A stretch of 64,000 nucleotides of DNA from Sandaracinobacteroides saxicola. Its GTDB lineage: Bacteria; Pseudomonadota; Alphaproteobacteria; Sphingomonadales; Sphingomonadaceae. The notes under the pieces are model-generated. The model had not been told where the DNA came from, ran no database searches, and worked only from the letters and a program-made list of their open reading frames with translations. This document shows, in pieces, positions 8,900 to 16,147 of the stretch. The stretch lies in contig NZ_CP059851.1 of NCBI RefSeq assembly GCF_014117445.1, positions 310,001 through 374,000 of the forward strand, read 5' to 3'. Position numbers and translations under genes: made by a program. Each line of letters starts with the position of its first letter. Positions within the stretch are counted from its first letter, which is position 1.

Positions 8900-9664
8900 T
8901 CATGGACGCCCCCTATCAAAGGCGCGGGTCACGAAGATGCCTGCCGTCTGCGTCGAACCGGCGATTGGGGGTTGCTGCGGATCTGCTGTTCGGCTGCCGT
9001 TCCTTTGACGATCGGGCTGCGATCGTTCTGCTGCAGCGCTGCCGTCGGAGCGCGCGACGAACAACGGAGACCGAGTCCACGCGAGCGGGTCGACGGTCGC
9101 GACAGCGACGCCGGCAGCGAGCGGCTCACTGCCGATCAACGGCACGATCGCGGCCACGTAGGCGATGGTCTCGGCGGGCAGCGCGCGGCCAGCCGAGAGA
9201 TAGTCATCGTAGCGCCCGGGGCCGGCATTGTAGGCCGCAAGGAAGCCCGGCGCGCCGTAGCGGTCGTGCATTTCGCGCAGATATGCTGCACCAGCCAGGA
9301 TGTTGTCGCGCGGGTCAAAGGGATCGGCCCCCAGACCGTGGCGCGCCCGCAGATCCGCCCAGGTCGCGGGCATGATCTGCATGAGTCCCAGCGCGCCTTT
9401 GGGCGAGACCGCGCGCGCACGACCGCCGCTCTCGACGCGCATGACTGCCCAGATCCAGCGCTCGGGAATGCCGAACCGCTGCGCTGCCTCGGCGACCGCT
9501 TGTGTGTAGGGCGAGCCTGCAGCGGGTCGCTCGATGACCGAGGTCTGCGCCAGAGACGGCGCGGGCATCGCGCCGGCAAAGGCCAGGCCGGAAAGCAGAA
9601 GGAAGGGCAGTCGGCGGGCAGCCCCTTTCGCTCCTGCAGCGGGCTGGCGACGGGAGACGCGCAT
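8900..9664 (-). CDS. Lytic transglycosylase (VirB1-like)
   Basis: A 254-residue exported protein. The signal peptide (about 1-40) has a hydrophobic core LPFLLLSGLAFAGAM and ends at SLAQ. The SLT domain follows with the catalytic Glu in MRVESGG, the GLMQIMP motif and AYNAGPGRYDDYL. These enzymes open the peptidoglycan locally for assembly of the conjugation apparatus. It lies between the oriT candidate and the DUF736 gene, in the same transcription unit as the mobility genes. Confidence 0.92.
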   Translation of the reverse strand: MRVSRRQPAAGAKGAARRLPFLLLSGLAFAGAMPAPSLAQTSVIERPAAGSPYTQAVAEAAQRFGIPERWIWAVMRVESGGRARAVSPKGALGLMQIMPATWADLRARHGLGADPFDPRDNILAGAAYLREMHDRYGAPGFLAAYNAGPGRYDDYLSAGRALPAETIAYVAAIVPLIGSEPLAAGVAVATVDPLAWTRSPLFVARSDGSAAAERSQPDRQRNGSRTADPQQPPIAGSTQTAGIFVTRAFDRGRP

Positions 9665-9667
9665 CGG

Positions 9668-10006
9668 TCAGTCCCGCTCGCTGCGCTTGGTCGGCCGGTT
9701 CCAGTAGAGACCCCATGCTGACTTGTCGTCGGCCGACTGGAACAGGTTGGCCCGGATCGGCTGTGCGAAGGTCGGATCGTCGAGCTGCAACGACACATAC
9801 TCGCCGGCTTTCTCGCCGGTGCGCTTCCATCCCGCCCCCACTTCCGGCCCATCGGCGTCGTCGCCGAGGTGAACGCGATAGTCGGGCGCGTTCTCGGCGT
9901 CGGTGTGCTCCGCCGGCACGAGCACCAGAGCGGCGTCGAGGGCGAGCGTGCGGATGCGGCCGCCATAGCCGCTCTTGGTGCGGGTGAATTCTCCTATCAG
10001 GCTCAT
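9668..10006 (-). CDS. DUF736 family protein (first copy)
   Basis: A 112-residue protein with the DUF736 pattern: IGEFTRTKSGYGGRIRTL at the start, EHTDAENAPDYRVHLGDD in the middle and QPIRANLFQ near the end. DUF736 proteins are small, single-domain and nearly always found on conjugative elements of alphaproteobacteria. Their molecular role is not settled. A paralogue lies at 15821-16147. The gene abuts the transglycosylase gene (three bases) and is preceded by AGAGG. Confidence 0.9.
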   Translation of the reverse strand: MSLIGEFTRTKSGYGGRIRTLALDAALVLVPAEHTDAENAPDYRVHLGDDADGPEVGAGWKRTGEKAGEYVSLQLDDPTFAQPIRANLFQSADDKSAWGLYWNRPTKRSERD

Positions 10007-10051
10007 GGCAACCTCTTTGGCGATGCGGTGGAACGGGTCATGGCTGCGCCG

Positions 10052-10597
10052 TCACCGCGTCGGCGCGTGCCAGACGAAGCGACCGTCGCCGTCTTCGTCG
10101 GTGTAGAGAGGCGTGGCCCGGCCGATCACGGTGGTGACGGCGAGAGGCCCGAAGTAGCGGCCGTCCAGGCTGTCCCGGACGCCGATGTTCATGAGGAAGA
10201 GTTCGCTCGCGCCGATCCGGTGGCAGCCTCTCCAGATAGGCAGCGTGCGTCCCAGACGGTCGCGGTCGAGCGCATTGCCGACGGTGATCCCGTCGACGGT
10301 AATGTCCCCTTCCGAACGGCAGACTGTCTGCCCGGGAAGTGCGGCAACGCGCTTCAAGAGCGGTACGCCGCGCGGCAGATAACCCCGGTCCGCGAGGAAT
10401 GCGGCAAGCGGCTCCGGTGCATTGACCGCGACAAGGTCGGTGACCTCGAGCGGCGTAGCCGAACCGATCTCATAGAGGCCGACCGGGACGCTGGCCGATG
10501 CGTTCCAGACGAGCCGCGGTGCAACGTGCACCATCGCCAGCGTGATCACCAGGAGCGCGGCGCCCGTGGCCGTCAGCAGGTAGCCGGCGCGCGTCAT
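10052..10597 (-). CDS. traF: S26-family signal peptidase, TraF-like
   Basis: A 181-residue inner-membrane peptidase. One N-terminal membrane segment (GYLLTATGAALLVITLAMV) precedes SASVPVGLYEI, which contains the family's catalytic Ser. The lysine motif lies in RGVPLLKRVAALPGQ, and the C-terminus has LDGRYFGPL. TraF of conjugative systems processes (cyclises) the pilin TrbC. Its start overlaps the stop of the DUF2840 gene, indicating translational coupling. Confidence 0.92.
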   Translation of the reverse strand: MTRAGYLLTATGAALLVITLAMVHVAPRLVWNASASVPVGLYEIGSATPLEVTDLVAVNAPEPLAAFLADRGYLPRGVPLLKRVAALPGQTVCRSEGDITVDGITVGNALDRDRLGRTLPIWRGCHRIGASELFLMNIGVRDSLDGRYFGPLAVTTVIGRATPLYTDEDGDGRFVWHAPTR

Positions 10598-11109
10598 GGC
10601 TCGGCCCTCTGTCGCAAGCGCCAGGCGCGGTGCTGCTGTCGGGAGTAGGATCGCGGGGCGTCCCCGGCGGCGAGCCGGTTATGGATATGGCGCCAATAGT
10701 CAGGCGCAGCTTCGGCGGGATCGATGTCGAGCGCTTCGATCGCGTCGATCAGAAGCAGCACCTGCTCGACGCTCGGCCAGCCGCTCGTTTGCAGCAGGAT
10801 TTCACCACCGGGCCGCACCGAGGGTAGCGTCTGATAGCCTTCGCCCGCGCGGACGGCGCGCAGGATGTCGATGCGCGAGACGACGGTGCCAAAGCCATTC
10901 GATGCCCAGCGGACGAAGGCGAAGACAGCCCCGGCGGGGAAGCTGAGGACGCGGCGCCGTCGGTCGAGGATCTGCTCGTGGACCGCATGGCCGAAGCGGA
11001 TCCAGTGCTCGATCTGCTTCTCGCGCCAAACCAGTTCGACCTCGGTGAACCGACCGGGAGGTGATGATGGCCGAACGCCCGCTGCGCCATGAATTGCCGG
11101 TGCGCTCAT
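10594..11109 (-). CDS. DUF2840 family protein
   Basis: A 171-residue cytoplasmic protein. It contains TEVELVWREKQIEHWIRFG and FAFVRWASNGFGTVVSRIDILRA, the hallmarks of DUF2840, with a basic C-terminus (RSYSRQQHRAWRLRQRAEP). DUF2840 genes occur almost only between parA and traF on conjugative elements and the function is unknown. Start and stop overlap the neighbouring genes by four bases on both sides. Confidence 0.88.
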   Translation of the reverse strand: MSAPAIHGAAGVRPSSPPGRFTEVELVWREKQIEHWIRFGHAVHEQILDRRRRVLSFPAGAVFAFVRWASNGFGTVVSRIDILRAVRAGEGYQTLPSVRPGGEILLQTSGWPSVEQVLLLIDAIEALDIDPAEAAPDYWRHIHNRLAAGDAPRSYSRQQHRAWRLRQRAEP

Positions 11110-11345
11110 GGCGCGTCCCCCTCGGCAGGAAACGCGCCCGCGAGGAGATCGCGCAGCATGTCCGCCACAGTCTGGCCGCGCCGGAACGCGGTGACCTTGA
11201 TCCGGCCGCGCAGGTCGGGCGTGACATCGATCGTGAGGCGCGCGGTGTAGGCGATGGCGTCAGCCCTGCGGCCGCGCGGATCGTCGGCGGCCTTGATCCA
11301 GGTGTCCGGGTCGCCGGGCCGTGCGGCGAAGCTGCGCGTGGTCAT
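11106..11345 (-). CDS. Ribbon-helix-helix-like small protein
   Basis: A 79-residue protein whose C-terminal half reads YTARLTIDVTPDLRGRIKVTAFRRGQTVADMLRDLL in continuous pattern: a beta strand followed by two helices, as in RHH/CopG DNA-binding proteins. Its place directly after parA, overlapping it by four bases, suggests a ParB-like or operon-repressor partner of the ParA-type ATPase. This is inference from context. Confidence 0.7.
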   Translation of the reverse strand: MTTRSFAARPGDPDTWIKAADDPRGRRADAIAYTARLTIDVTPDLRGRIKVTAFRRGQTVADMLRDLLAGAFPAEGDAP

Positions 11346-11980
11346 GGTGCGAGCCTTCCAACCTCGGCGCAGAGCGCTGCGATCTCGCGCGTACCGGCAC
11401 GCTGGCCATCGAGCTCCGAGATCAGGCGGCCGGATTGCGCGGCATCCGCGAAGCCGACGCGTTGGCCGATCGCGCTAGCCAGCACCGGCGGATCGTGTTC
11501 GGCGAGCGCCTTGGCGGTCTCGCGTGCGATGATGGTGCGCGCGCCACAGCGGTTGAGCACGAACCGGGCGACAAGCGACGGGCGGAACAGGCGTGCTTCG
11601 CGGAGCAGTGCCAGCATCTCGGCTGACGCCCATCCGTCGAAGGGCGACGGCTGAACCGGGATGAGGACGAGATCGGCGGCGAGCAGGGCCGAGCGCATGA
11701 GGCCGGCGACGCGCGGGGGACCATCGATCACCACATGATCGGCGCCGCGCGCCAGTTCGGGCGCTTCGCGGTGCAAGGTGTCGCGCGCCAGTCCGATGAC
11801 GGCGAACCGGCGGGGCAGGCCTTCACGGGCGCGCGCTTCGGACCAGTCGAGTGCGGAACCCTGCGGATCGGCATCGATGAGCATGACGCGTTGATCGCGG
11901 TTCGCCCATTCGCCGGCGAGATGGAGGGCGAGCGTCGTTTTGCCGACTCCGCCCTTCTGGTTGAGCAACGCGACGATCAT
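11342..11980 (-). CDS. parA: ParA-family partition ATPase
   Basis: A 212-residue MinD/ParA ATPase. The deviant Walker A is QKGGVGKTT (8-16), followed by VMLIDADPQGSALDW and the Walker B-like HVVIDGPPRV. Length and sequence match the ParA proteins of rlxS-type ICEs and plasmids. It probably helps maintain or position the excised element. It overlaps both the RepA-like gene and the small RHH-like gene, so stoichiometric expression is likely. Confidence 0.93.
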   Translation of the reverse strand: MIVALLNQKGGVGKTTLALHLAGEWANRDQRVMLIDADPQGSALDWSEARAREGLPRRFAVIGLARDTLHREAPELARGADHVVIDGPPRVAGLMRSALLAADLVLIPVQPSPFDGWASAEMLALLREARLFRPSLVARFVLNRCGARTIIARETAKALAEHDPPVLASAIGQRVGFADAAQSGRLISELDGQRAGTREIAALCAEVGRLAP

Positions 11981-13038
11981 GACCGCGCGCTCCGTCGGCC
12001 GCGGGGTGGTTTTCCACCGTCGCCCCGCTCCAACAAGAAGTTAGATTCCTTGTTAGACTCCAAGTTAAGGCTCGGAATCGCCGTTTCAGGCCAGAGGGTT
12101 AGTTGCGATCCGCGCGCCCGAAGTCCCGAGGCGGCTGCGCCCGAAATCCCGATACCATTTGCGCCCGAAGTCCCGATCGCATCCACAACACCATCCACAG
12201 GGCCTATGGACAAGTTGATGGGGCGGATGTGCAGGCGTTCCTGACGAGCGGCGCGCTCCAGAGCCAAGCGATAGCCGGGCAGCGGCTGGCGGGCGACGAT
12301 GCGGCGGATGTCGATTGCGAAGTCGGAAACACGCGCCTGGCTGCCCGATTTGGCGTGCAGGTGCGCGATTTCAAAGGTCCAGCCCGCTGGCTGACGGCCG
12401 GCATGCTTGCGGGCGACCCGATAGAGCCAGCGCTCGATGCCGCCGGTCAGTCGGAAATAGGCGGGATCGATGGCGAGGACGAGCGAGCGGTCGATGACAC
12501 CGCGATAGAGCCAGTCGGGCAGGACGAATTCCATGCCCTCCACGCGGCCGTCGCGCGTCGTGCATTCCCCCCACTCGTTGATCCAGGAGAATTGCTGACG
12601 CCGCCAATGCTCGCCGTTGCGGATCGTGGTGCGGATGACCGTCGATTGAAGGCGCGCGAGAGCGCCCTTGAGAAGCCGATAGTCGCGCGATCCGGTCTGG
12701 CGCCCGATGGCGGTCAGGAGTTGATACGGCGTGAAGCGCAGGAAGCGTGACGTTTGGAAGTCGAGGTTTGCGGCCTCGACGATCTGGCTCGCGGCCCAGA
12801 TCAGGATGTCGGCGTCCCAGATGGTCGCCATGCCATGCTCGGGAACTGCGAAGACTTCGACGCGGACGTCGCCGGCTTCGTAGTGGATCGGTGAGGTGCG
12901 CTTGGCCTTGGCAAGCGAGAAGAAGGGCCGCTCCATCAGATCGCGCTGGTCGCGCGGACTGGCGTCGCCGGTGGCGACGACGAACGGGTCGAGCCGCGAT
13001 CGTTCGCTCAAGGAGAGGGGGCGCTGCCGCGGGGACAT
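11977..13038 (-). CDS. RepA-like replication initiator protein
   Basis: The preferred start is MSPRQRPLSL (13038), 11 bases after the stop of the AlpA-like gene. It gives 353 residues; a start at 13113 would overlap that gene. Conserved segments are DQRDLMERPFFSLAK, EVFAVPEHGMATIWD, RFLRFTPYQLL and WLYRVARKH, typical of the replication initiator A family found on sphingomonad and rhizobial mobile elements. It may allow replication of the excised ICE. Its last residues overlap parA. Confidence 0.85.
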   Translation of the reverse strand: MSPRQRPLSLSERSRLDPFVVATGDASPRDQRDLMERPFFSLAKAKRTSPIHYEAGDVRVEVFAVPEHGMATIWDADILIWAASQIVEAANLDFQTSRFLRFTPYQLLTAIGRQTGSRDYRLLKGALARLQSTVIRTTIRNGEHWRRQQFSWINEWGECTTRDGRVEGMEFVLPDWLYRGVIDRSLVLAIDPAYFRLTGGIERWLYRVARKHAGRQPAGWTFEIAHLHAKSGSQARVSDFAIDIRRIVARQPLPGYRLALERAARQERLHIRPINLSIGPVDGVVDAIGTSGANGIGISGAAASGLRARGSQLTLWPETAIPSLNLESNKESNFLLERGDGGKPPRGRRSARS

Positions 13039-13048
13039 GTCGGATGGC

Positions 13049-13330
13049 TCAGCGGGCTTGGCCGCCGCCGAAGGCAGGCGTGACGGCGGCATGGCGCTTG
13101 GCGGGAAGGACACTCCCGCGCGGATCGGACGTCGAGGTGACGAAGCCGCGGTCGGCCCAGGCTTTCAGGTCCTCGAGCGCGTAGACGACGCGCCCGCCGA
13201 GCTTGCGATAGGCGGGACCGGTGCCGTAGGTCCGGTGCTTCTCGAGCGTGCGATCCGAGAGACCGAGGAAGCGGGCCGCTTCAGGCGTGCGGAGAAAGCG
13301 CTGCGGTACGCCGGCGCCATTGGGTGACAT
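13049..13330 (-). CDS. AlpA/RdfS-like excisionase-type HTH protein
   Basis: The 93-residue protein has a MerR/excisionase winged helix: RFLRTPEAARFLGLS, DRTLEKHRTYG and KLGGRVVYALEDLKAW. It heads the row that continues through RepA, ParA, DUF2840, TraF, DUF736, transglycosylase, relaxase and TraG. In the R7A symbiosis ICE, the excision factor RdfS heads a comparable operon and is switched on by FseA. An FseA-like gene lies 0.8 kb upstream here, so an RdfS role is plausible but not proven. Confidence 0.75.
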   Translation of the reverse strand: MSPNGAGVPQRFLRTPEAARFLGLSDRTLEKHRTYGTGPAYRKLGGRVVYALEDLKAWADRGFVTSTSDPRGSVLPAKRHAAVTPAFGGGQAR

Positions 13331-13579
13331 GATCGAGCCTCCGAGGTTGCGCGAGAGCCGCAGGGGGACAGCGGCGGTCGGCGGCTACCCTGGCGGAGCG
13401 CGAAGTTGCGGAGGGAGTGGGAAGCTGGCGGGAGCAAATCCCCACACCAAACCCGCACCAGTCAAAGAGCGTGAATTGGAGAAGCCGCCTCTGCGGCAAA
13501 CCGCGACGACGTCTGAGCCGGGTCCTTAGAAAAGCGTCGGACTTGTTGCGATCGTCTCGTGATCGACTAGAATCTTACC

Positions 13580-14002
13580 ATGGCCGCCAGATCAATCTCT
13601 TTTGTTATCAAGGCAGAAGTCAAAGACTGCCAGAAGACTCGGCTCAAATTTGAAGCGCAAAAGACGATGTATGGCGGTAAGAACATAGCTGTGGGTGACT
13701 GCATCTTCATATTCGCAAGTGAGAATGAAGGCGGGCACGGGCTGTTCGGCCGTGGTGTCGTGTTGAATGCCGAGGCCACACCAAGGACGGAAGCTGTCAG
13801 GCAGACGCCGCGTGTCACGGTTGAAGTTGAGCTCACCAAAGTTGCAAAATGCCCACTCGGCCGGACGGAGCTGCGAAGCTATCGAAGCTGGGTGGACGGT
13901 CGACCGGAGACTGAACTGAATTTTAAGCTCTACAGGCAAGCCACGAACAAAATTGTGGGGCTGTCAGATGCGGCTCGCCAATACCTTGAAGGCTTCTTTT
14001 GA
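13580..14002 (+). CDS. Hypothetical protein, possible PUA/EVE-like fold
   Basis: A 140-residue protein not assigned to a family. The segment IAVGDCIFIFASENEGGHGLFGRGVV resembles the EVE/PUA-like pattern (a GD-x-hydrophobic strand followed by G-hydrophobic repeats) of proteins that read modified nucleotides. It also has RVTVEVELTKVAKCPLGRTEL. It is on the plus strand between two minus-strand mobility blocks and uses visibly less G+C-biased codons than its neighbours, suggesting separate acquisition. A defence-related reader is one possibility. Confidence 0.6.
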   Translation: MAARSISFVIKAEVKDCQKTRLKFEAQKTMYGGKNIAVGDCIFIFASENEGGHGLFGRGVVLNAEATPRTEAVRQTPRVTVEVELTKVAKCPLGRTELRSYRSWVDGRPETELNFKLYRQATNKIVGLSDAARQYLEGFF

Positions 14003-14112
14003 CCTCATCCGCCTTGCGGTCGATTGAGTCGAAGGTTTGTATTTCGATATCGCCAAAAATGTAGCCTTGTCCTTGGCCGATTTCTTCGGATTCTCCGTGT
14101 GCGCTGGCAGCC

Positions 14113-14691
14113 CTACCATCTACGGCGATGACTCAGCAGGCGTCGATAGCCGCCCGCGATCATGGCGAGGCCGCCGCGCACAAGTTCCATCGTTGCAAAC
14201 CGGCGCGAGGATGTTTTCCACGGTTCATCGGCAAGGTCGCGCGTGCCGAACAGTGTCACGGCGATTTCGCGGTAGCTGGCGCCGCTGAGACGACCGTCCA
14301 CGGCCTGCAACATCCGTCGCGCACGTTGACGCTGCTGCCGCGTGAGCCGCGTGTCGGCAGGGATCGCGCGACCATGAAGCGAACTCAGAAGACGGGCGAC
14401 GGCCTCAAGCCGATCAAAGCCTTCGGGGCCGAGCGGGATGACGGCCGCTGCGCCTTCGTCGGCGCTCGCGCCGGCGAGGCGTAGTATCTGAAGCCGTTCA
14501 CCGTTCGTGAGGCTGTGAAGAAAGTGGGATCCCTGCGCGTCTGAGTGGCTGGCAGTCTGCGACTCAATGGCTGGCGACTTGTCGTCCTTCGCCAGGATCG
14601 CAGGCGGCGCGGTCAACATTACGACGCCGGTGTTCACGGTGGGCGCCCAGATGGGTGCGGCCTCTTTGGCGTCGAGGATCGGCGACAACAG
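14113..14691 (-). CDS. fseA: DUF2285 half of an FseA-like activator (+1 frame)
   Basis: This frame begins in register after a TTT-C site at 14692-14695 and encodes 192 residues starting LLSPILDAKEAAPIWAP. It ends in the DUF2285 domain (RRMLQAVDGRLSGASYREIAVTLFG, then VRGGLAMIAGGYRRLL). DUF2285 is a helix-turn-helix variant. In ICEMlSymR7A a DUF6499-type and a DUF2285-type frame are fused by programmed +1 frameshifting to make FseA, which activates the excision gene rdfS. The same arrangement and direction of shift is seen here. The fused product would have 257 residues. A fused, unshifted ancestor broken by mutation is the alternative. Confidence 0.75.
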   Translation of the reverse strand: MLSPILDAKEAAPIWAPTVNTGVVMLTAPPAILAKDDKSPAIESQTASHSDAQGSHFLHSLTNGERLQILRLAGASADEGAAAVIPLGPEGFDRLEAVARLLSSLHGRAIPADTRLTRQQRQRARRMLQAVDGRLSGASYREIAVTLFGTRDLADEPWKTSSRRFATMELVRGGLAMIAGGYRRLLSHRRRW

Positions 14692-14887
14692 GAAATCGCA
14701 GCCCCCATTTGCGCCGCGCCGCATCGGCCGCCGTGGTGTTAGCGTCCGGCGCTGCCTGAGCCGTTTGGAAGTCGTGCTGGTAGTCTTCGTTGCGGCGCAG
14801 CCATTCCCAGGCGAGTTCAGGCGAGACGAGATCTTCGACGTATTCGTAGCGTCCGGACGATCGCCAGTGCGAGATGTCGGGGGTCAT
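14564..14887 (-). CDS. fseA: DUF6499 half of an FseA-like activator (zero frame)
   Basis: The zero frame starts at MTPDISHWRSSGRYEYVEDL (14887), the standard opening of DUF6499 transcription-regulator-like proteins, and continues with SPELAWEWLRRNEDYQ and AARRKWGLRF (to residue 65). After that it runs through arginine-rich, non-family sequence to a stop at 14564. The homologous continuation lies in the +1 frame. The start codon overlaps the stop of a 34-codon frame upstream (TAATG). Confidence 0.75.
   Translation of the reverse strand: MTPDISHWRSSGRYEYVEDLVSPELAWEWLRRNEDYQHDFQTAQAAPDANTTAADAARRKWGLRFPVVADPRRQRGRTHLGAHREHRRRNVDRAACDPGEGRQVASH
14692..14695 (-). promoter_or_regulatory. Candidate +1 ribosomal frameshift site TTT-C
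   Basis: On the minus strand the zero-frame codons are CTG CGA TTT CCT. Slippage of the Phe-tRNA from TTT to TTC puts the ribosome into the frame CTG TTG TCG CCG. This restores the sequence expected for a continuous DUF6499-DUF2285 protein. A cognate or better codon in the +1 frame and a slowly decoded Pro codon next in the zero frame are usual features of +1 sites. Confidence 0.55.
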
Positions 14888-14991
14888 TAATACTCCGCCA
14901 GCAAATCTACAACAGCTTTGCCGAATAGATTCCACTGCTGCGACGAGAGCGGAAGCGGGAGAATCGGAAACCCGCGATGCCACACCGGCAT
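14887..14991 (-). CDS. Possible 34-residue leader protein before fseA
   Basis: This small frame (MPVWHRGFPILPLPLSSQQW and about 14 more residues) starts behind GGGAGG, though only two bases separate the SD-like sequence from the ATG. Its TAA overlaps the start of the DUF6499 frame (TAATG). It could couple translation of the frameshifted gene to the upstream QseM-like gene. No family is recognised, and it may be fortuitous. Confidence 0.3.
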   Translation of the reverse strand: MPVWHRGFPILPLPLSSQQWNLFGKAVVDLLAEY

Positions 14992-15002
14992 CACCTCCCG
15001 GA

Positions 15003-15269
15003 TCACCGGCGAGGGCGCTCGTGCGCGAGCTCGCGGTAGCCGTGCTGGCTCATCCATCTGGCGCGGGCAAGATGACTGTCGTGGACGCGGCGTGCGCGCT
15101 CCGGCTCGGCAGCCGGGTCGATGCCGAACAGGATCGAAACTGCTTCTTCCCAAGCCGCGCCGTCGGAAGCGGCATCGAGGAGGCGCAGGTAGAGCGTCAT
15201 GTGCGACCGATCATAGTCGGTGACCGATACGCCCTCGGGCGGTCGTTCCAAGAAATCAGCCTTTGTCAC
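15003..15269 (-). CDS. Small DUF2285 protein, QseM-like antiactivator
   Basis: The 88-residue protein follows the DUF2285 pattern: LYLRLLDAASDGAAWEEAVSILFGIDP, then RARRVHDSHLARARWMSQHGYREL. It aligns by eye with the C-terminus of the FseA-like protein encoded just downstream. In ICEMlSymR7A the small DUF2285 protein QseM binds and blocks FseA and TraR. Size, family and neighbourhood fit such an antiactivator. It is preceded by an XRE gene of QseC size. No TraR/LuxR-type gene is visible in the window. Confidence 0.7.
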   Translation of the reverse strand: MTKADFLERPPEGVSVTDYDRSHMTLYLRLLDAASDGAAWEEAVSILFGIDPAAEPERARRVHDSHLARARWMSQHGYRELAHERPRR

Positions 15270-15367
15270 GACGCCCCACCCAGATCGCTTCGCTGCCCGT
15301 CGGCGGCCGGAGCGTTAACCAGCATGGGTTCACGGAGCAATCGCTCCAGATGCGCAAGCTCGACCAA

Positions 15368-15631
15368 CTACACTCGCGAGCGTTCCTGCACGGTCGATGT
15401 TCGGTTACGGACAAGCATCACCCCTTCACCTTGGTCGGACTGCAGAACAACGATGCCATGCGCTTCAAAGGCCCGGCGCACCTGATCGCGCGTGCTCTCG
15501 TACACCTTCAAGTCGCTCTCCGACTCGAGGCGCTTGAGCGCGGTCAGTGATACACGGGCTTCGTCAGCGAGCGTCTCCTGTGTCCAACCCAGCAGCGCGC
15601 GTGCGGCCCGCGACAGTCGGGCGGTGATCAT
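15368..15631 (-). CDS. XRE-family HTH regulator, QseC-like
   Basis: The 87-residue protein has an N-terminal HTH (SRAARALLGWTQETLADEA, SLTALKRLESES) and a short C-terminal segment ending RNRTSTVQERSRV. It is preceded by GGAGG in GGAGGTGATC, and a 20-bp perfect palindrome covers its start codon, so autorepression is likely. Its position before a small DUF2285 gene matches QseC, the regulator of qseM in R7A-type ICEs, although orientation differs between elements. Confidence 0.8.
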   Translation of the reverse strand: MITARLSRAARALLGWTQETLADEARVSLTALKRLESESDLKVYESTRDQVRRAFEAHGIVVLQSDQGEGVMLVRNRTSTVQERSRV

Positions 15632-15642
15632 GCATGATCACC
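15623..15642. promoter_or_regulatory. 20-bp perfect palindrome over the XRE start codon
   Basis: GGTGATCATG/CATGATCACC is a perfect inverted repeat with no spacer. It contains the ATG of the XRE gene (15629-15631) and abuts its ribosome-binding site. An HTH dimer bound here would block transcription or translation initiation of its own gene. Confidence 0.7.
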
Positions 15643-15782
15643 TCCACTCGGACCTCAGCGCACGCCAGAACTACGGCTATAATAGTCGTTCTGGGCCTCA
15701 GTGGCCAGACTGAAGAGCGTCTATTGCGGTCGTTCGAGTAGTTCAGGCAGCAACCTGATTCGGATGCTTTGGCTGACGAAGA

Positions 15783-15807
15783 CCCCGTCCGGATCGACCG
15801 GACGGGG
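15783..15807 (-). terminator. Hairpin after the second DUF736 gene
   Basis: CCCCGTCCGG, loop ATCGA, CCGGACGGGG forms a perfect 10-bp stem 13 bases after the DUF736 stop. On the minus strand it is followed by TCTTCG, a weak U-containing tail. Confidence 0.65.
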
Positions 15808-15820
15808 CGTCGCCGGAGCC

Positions 15821-16147
15821 TCAGTCGCCGTTGCGGCGGGTGGGGCGAGACCAGATGAGGCTGAAACCTTCGCCGTCCTCATCGTCGAACAGGTTGGCGT
15901 AGATCGGGGCGTTGAAGCTTGGGTCGTCCAGCTTGAGGCCAAGATAGTCGCGGCCCTCGTTGGAGCGCTTGGACCAGGCGGCGCCGATCTCGGCGCGACC
16001 GACCAGGACGCGGTGGCTGGGGGCGTTCTCGCCGGTGGCCCGGGTCTCGGGGACGATGCGGACATTCTTGGCCTGAACGCTCAGGGTGACGATCTCGCCG
16101 GTGAACTCGTTCGTGCCGGTCTTCTTGAAGGTGCCGATGGTGGCCAT
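15821..16147 (-). CDS. DUF736 family protein (second copy)
   Basis: The start at MATIGTFKKTGTNEF (16147) is supported by GAGGAGA seven bases upstream. The 108-residue protein has the DUF736 signature TLSVQAKNVRIVPET, RVLVGRAEIGAAW and APIYANLF, and an acidic DDEDGEGF segment. It is a paralogue of the copy at 9668-10006, as is usual in these elements where DUF736 occurs more than once. It forms a single-gene unit with a following hairpin. Confidence 0.92.
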   Translation of the reverse strand: MATIGTFKKTGTNEFTGEIVTLSVQAKNVRIVPETRATGENAPSHRVLVGRAEIGAAWSKRSNEGRDYLGLKLDDPSFNAPIYANLFDDEDGEGFSLIWSRPTRRNGD

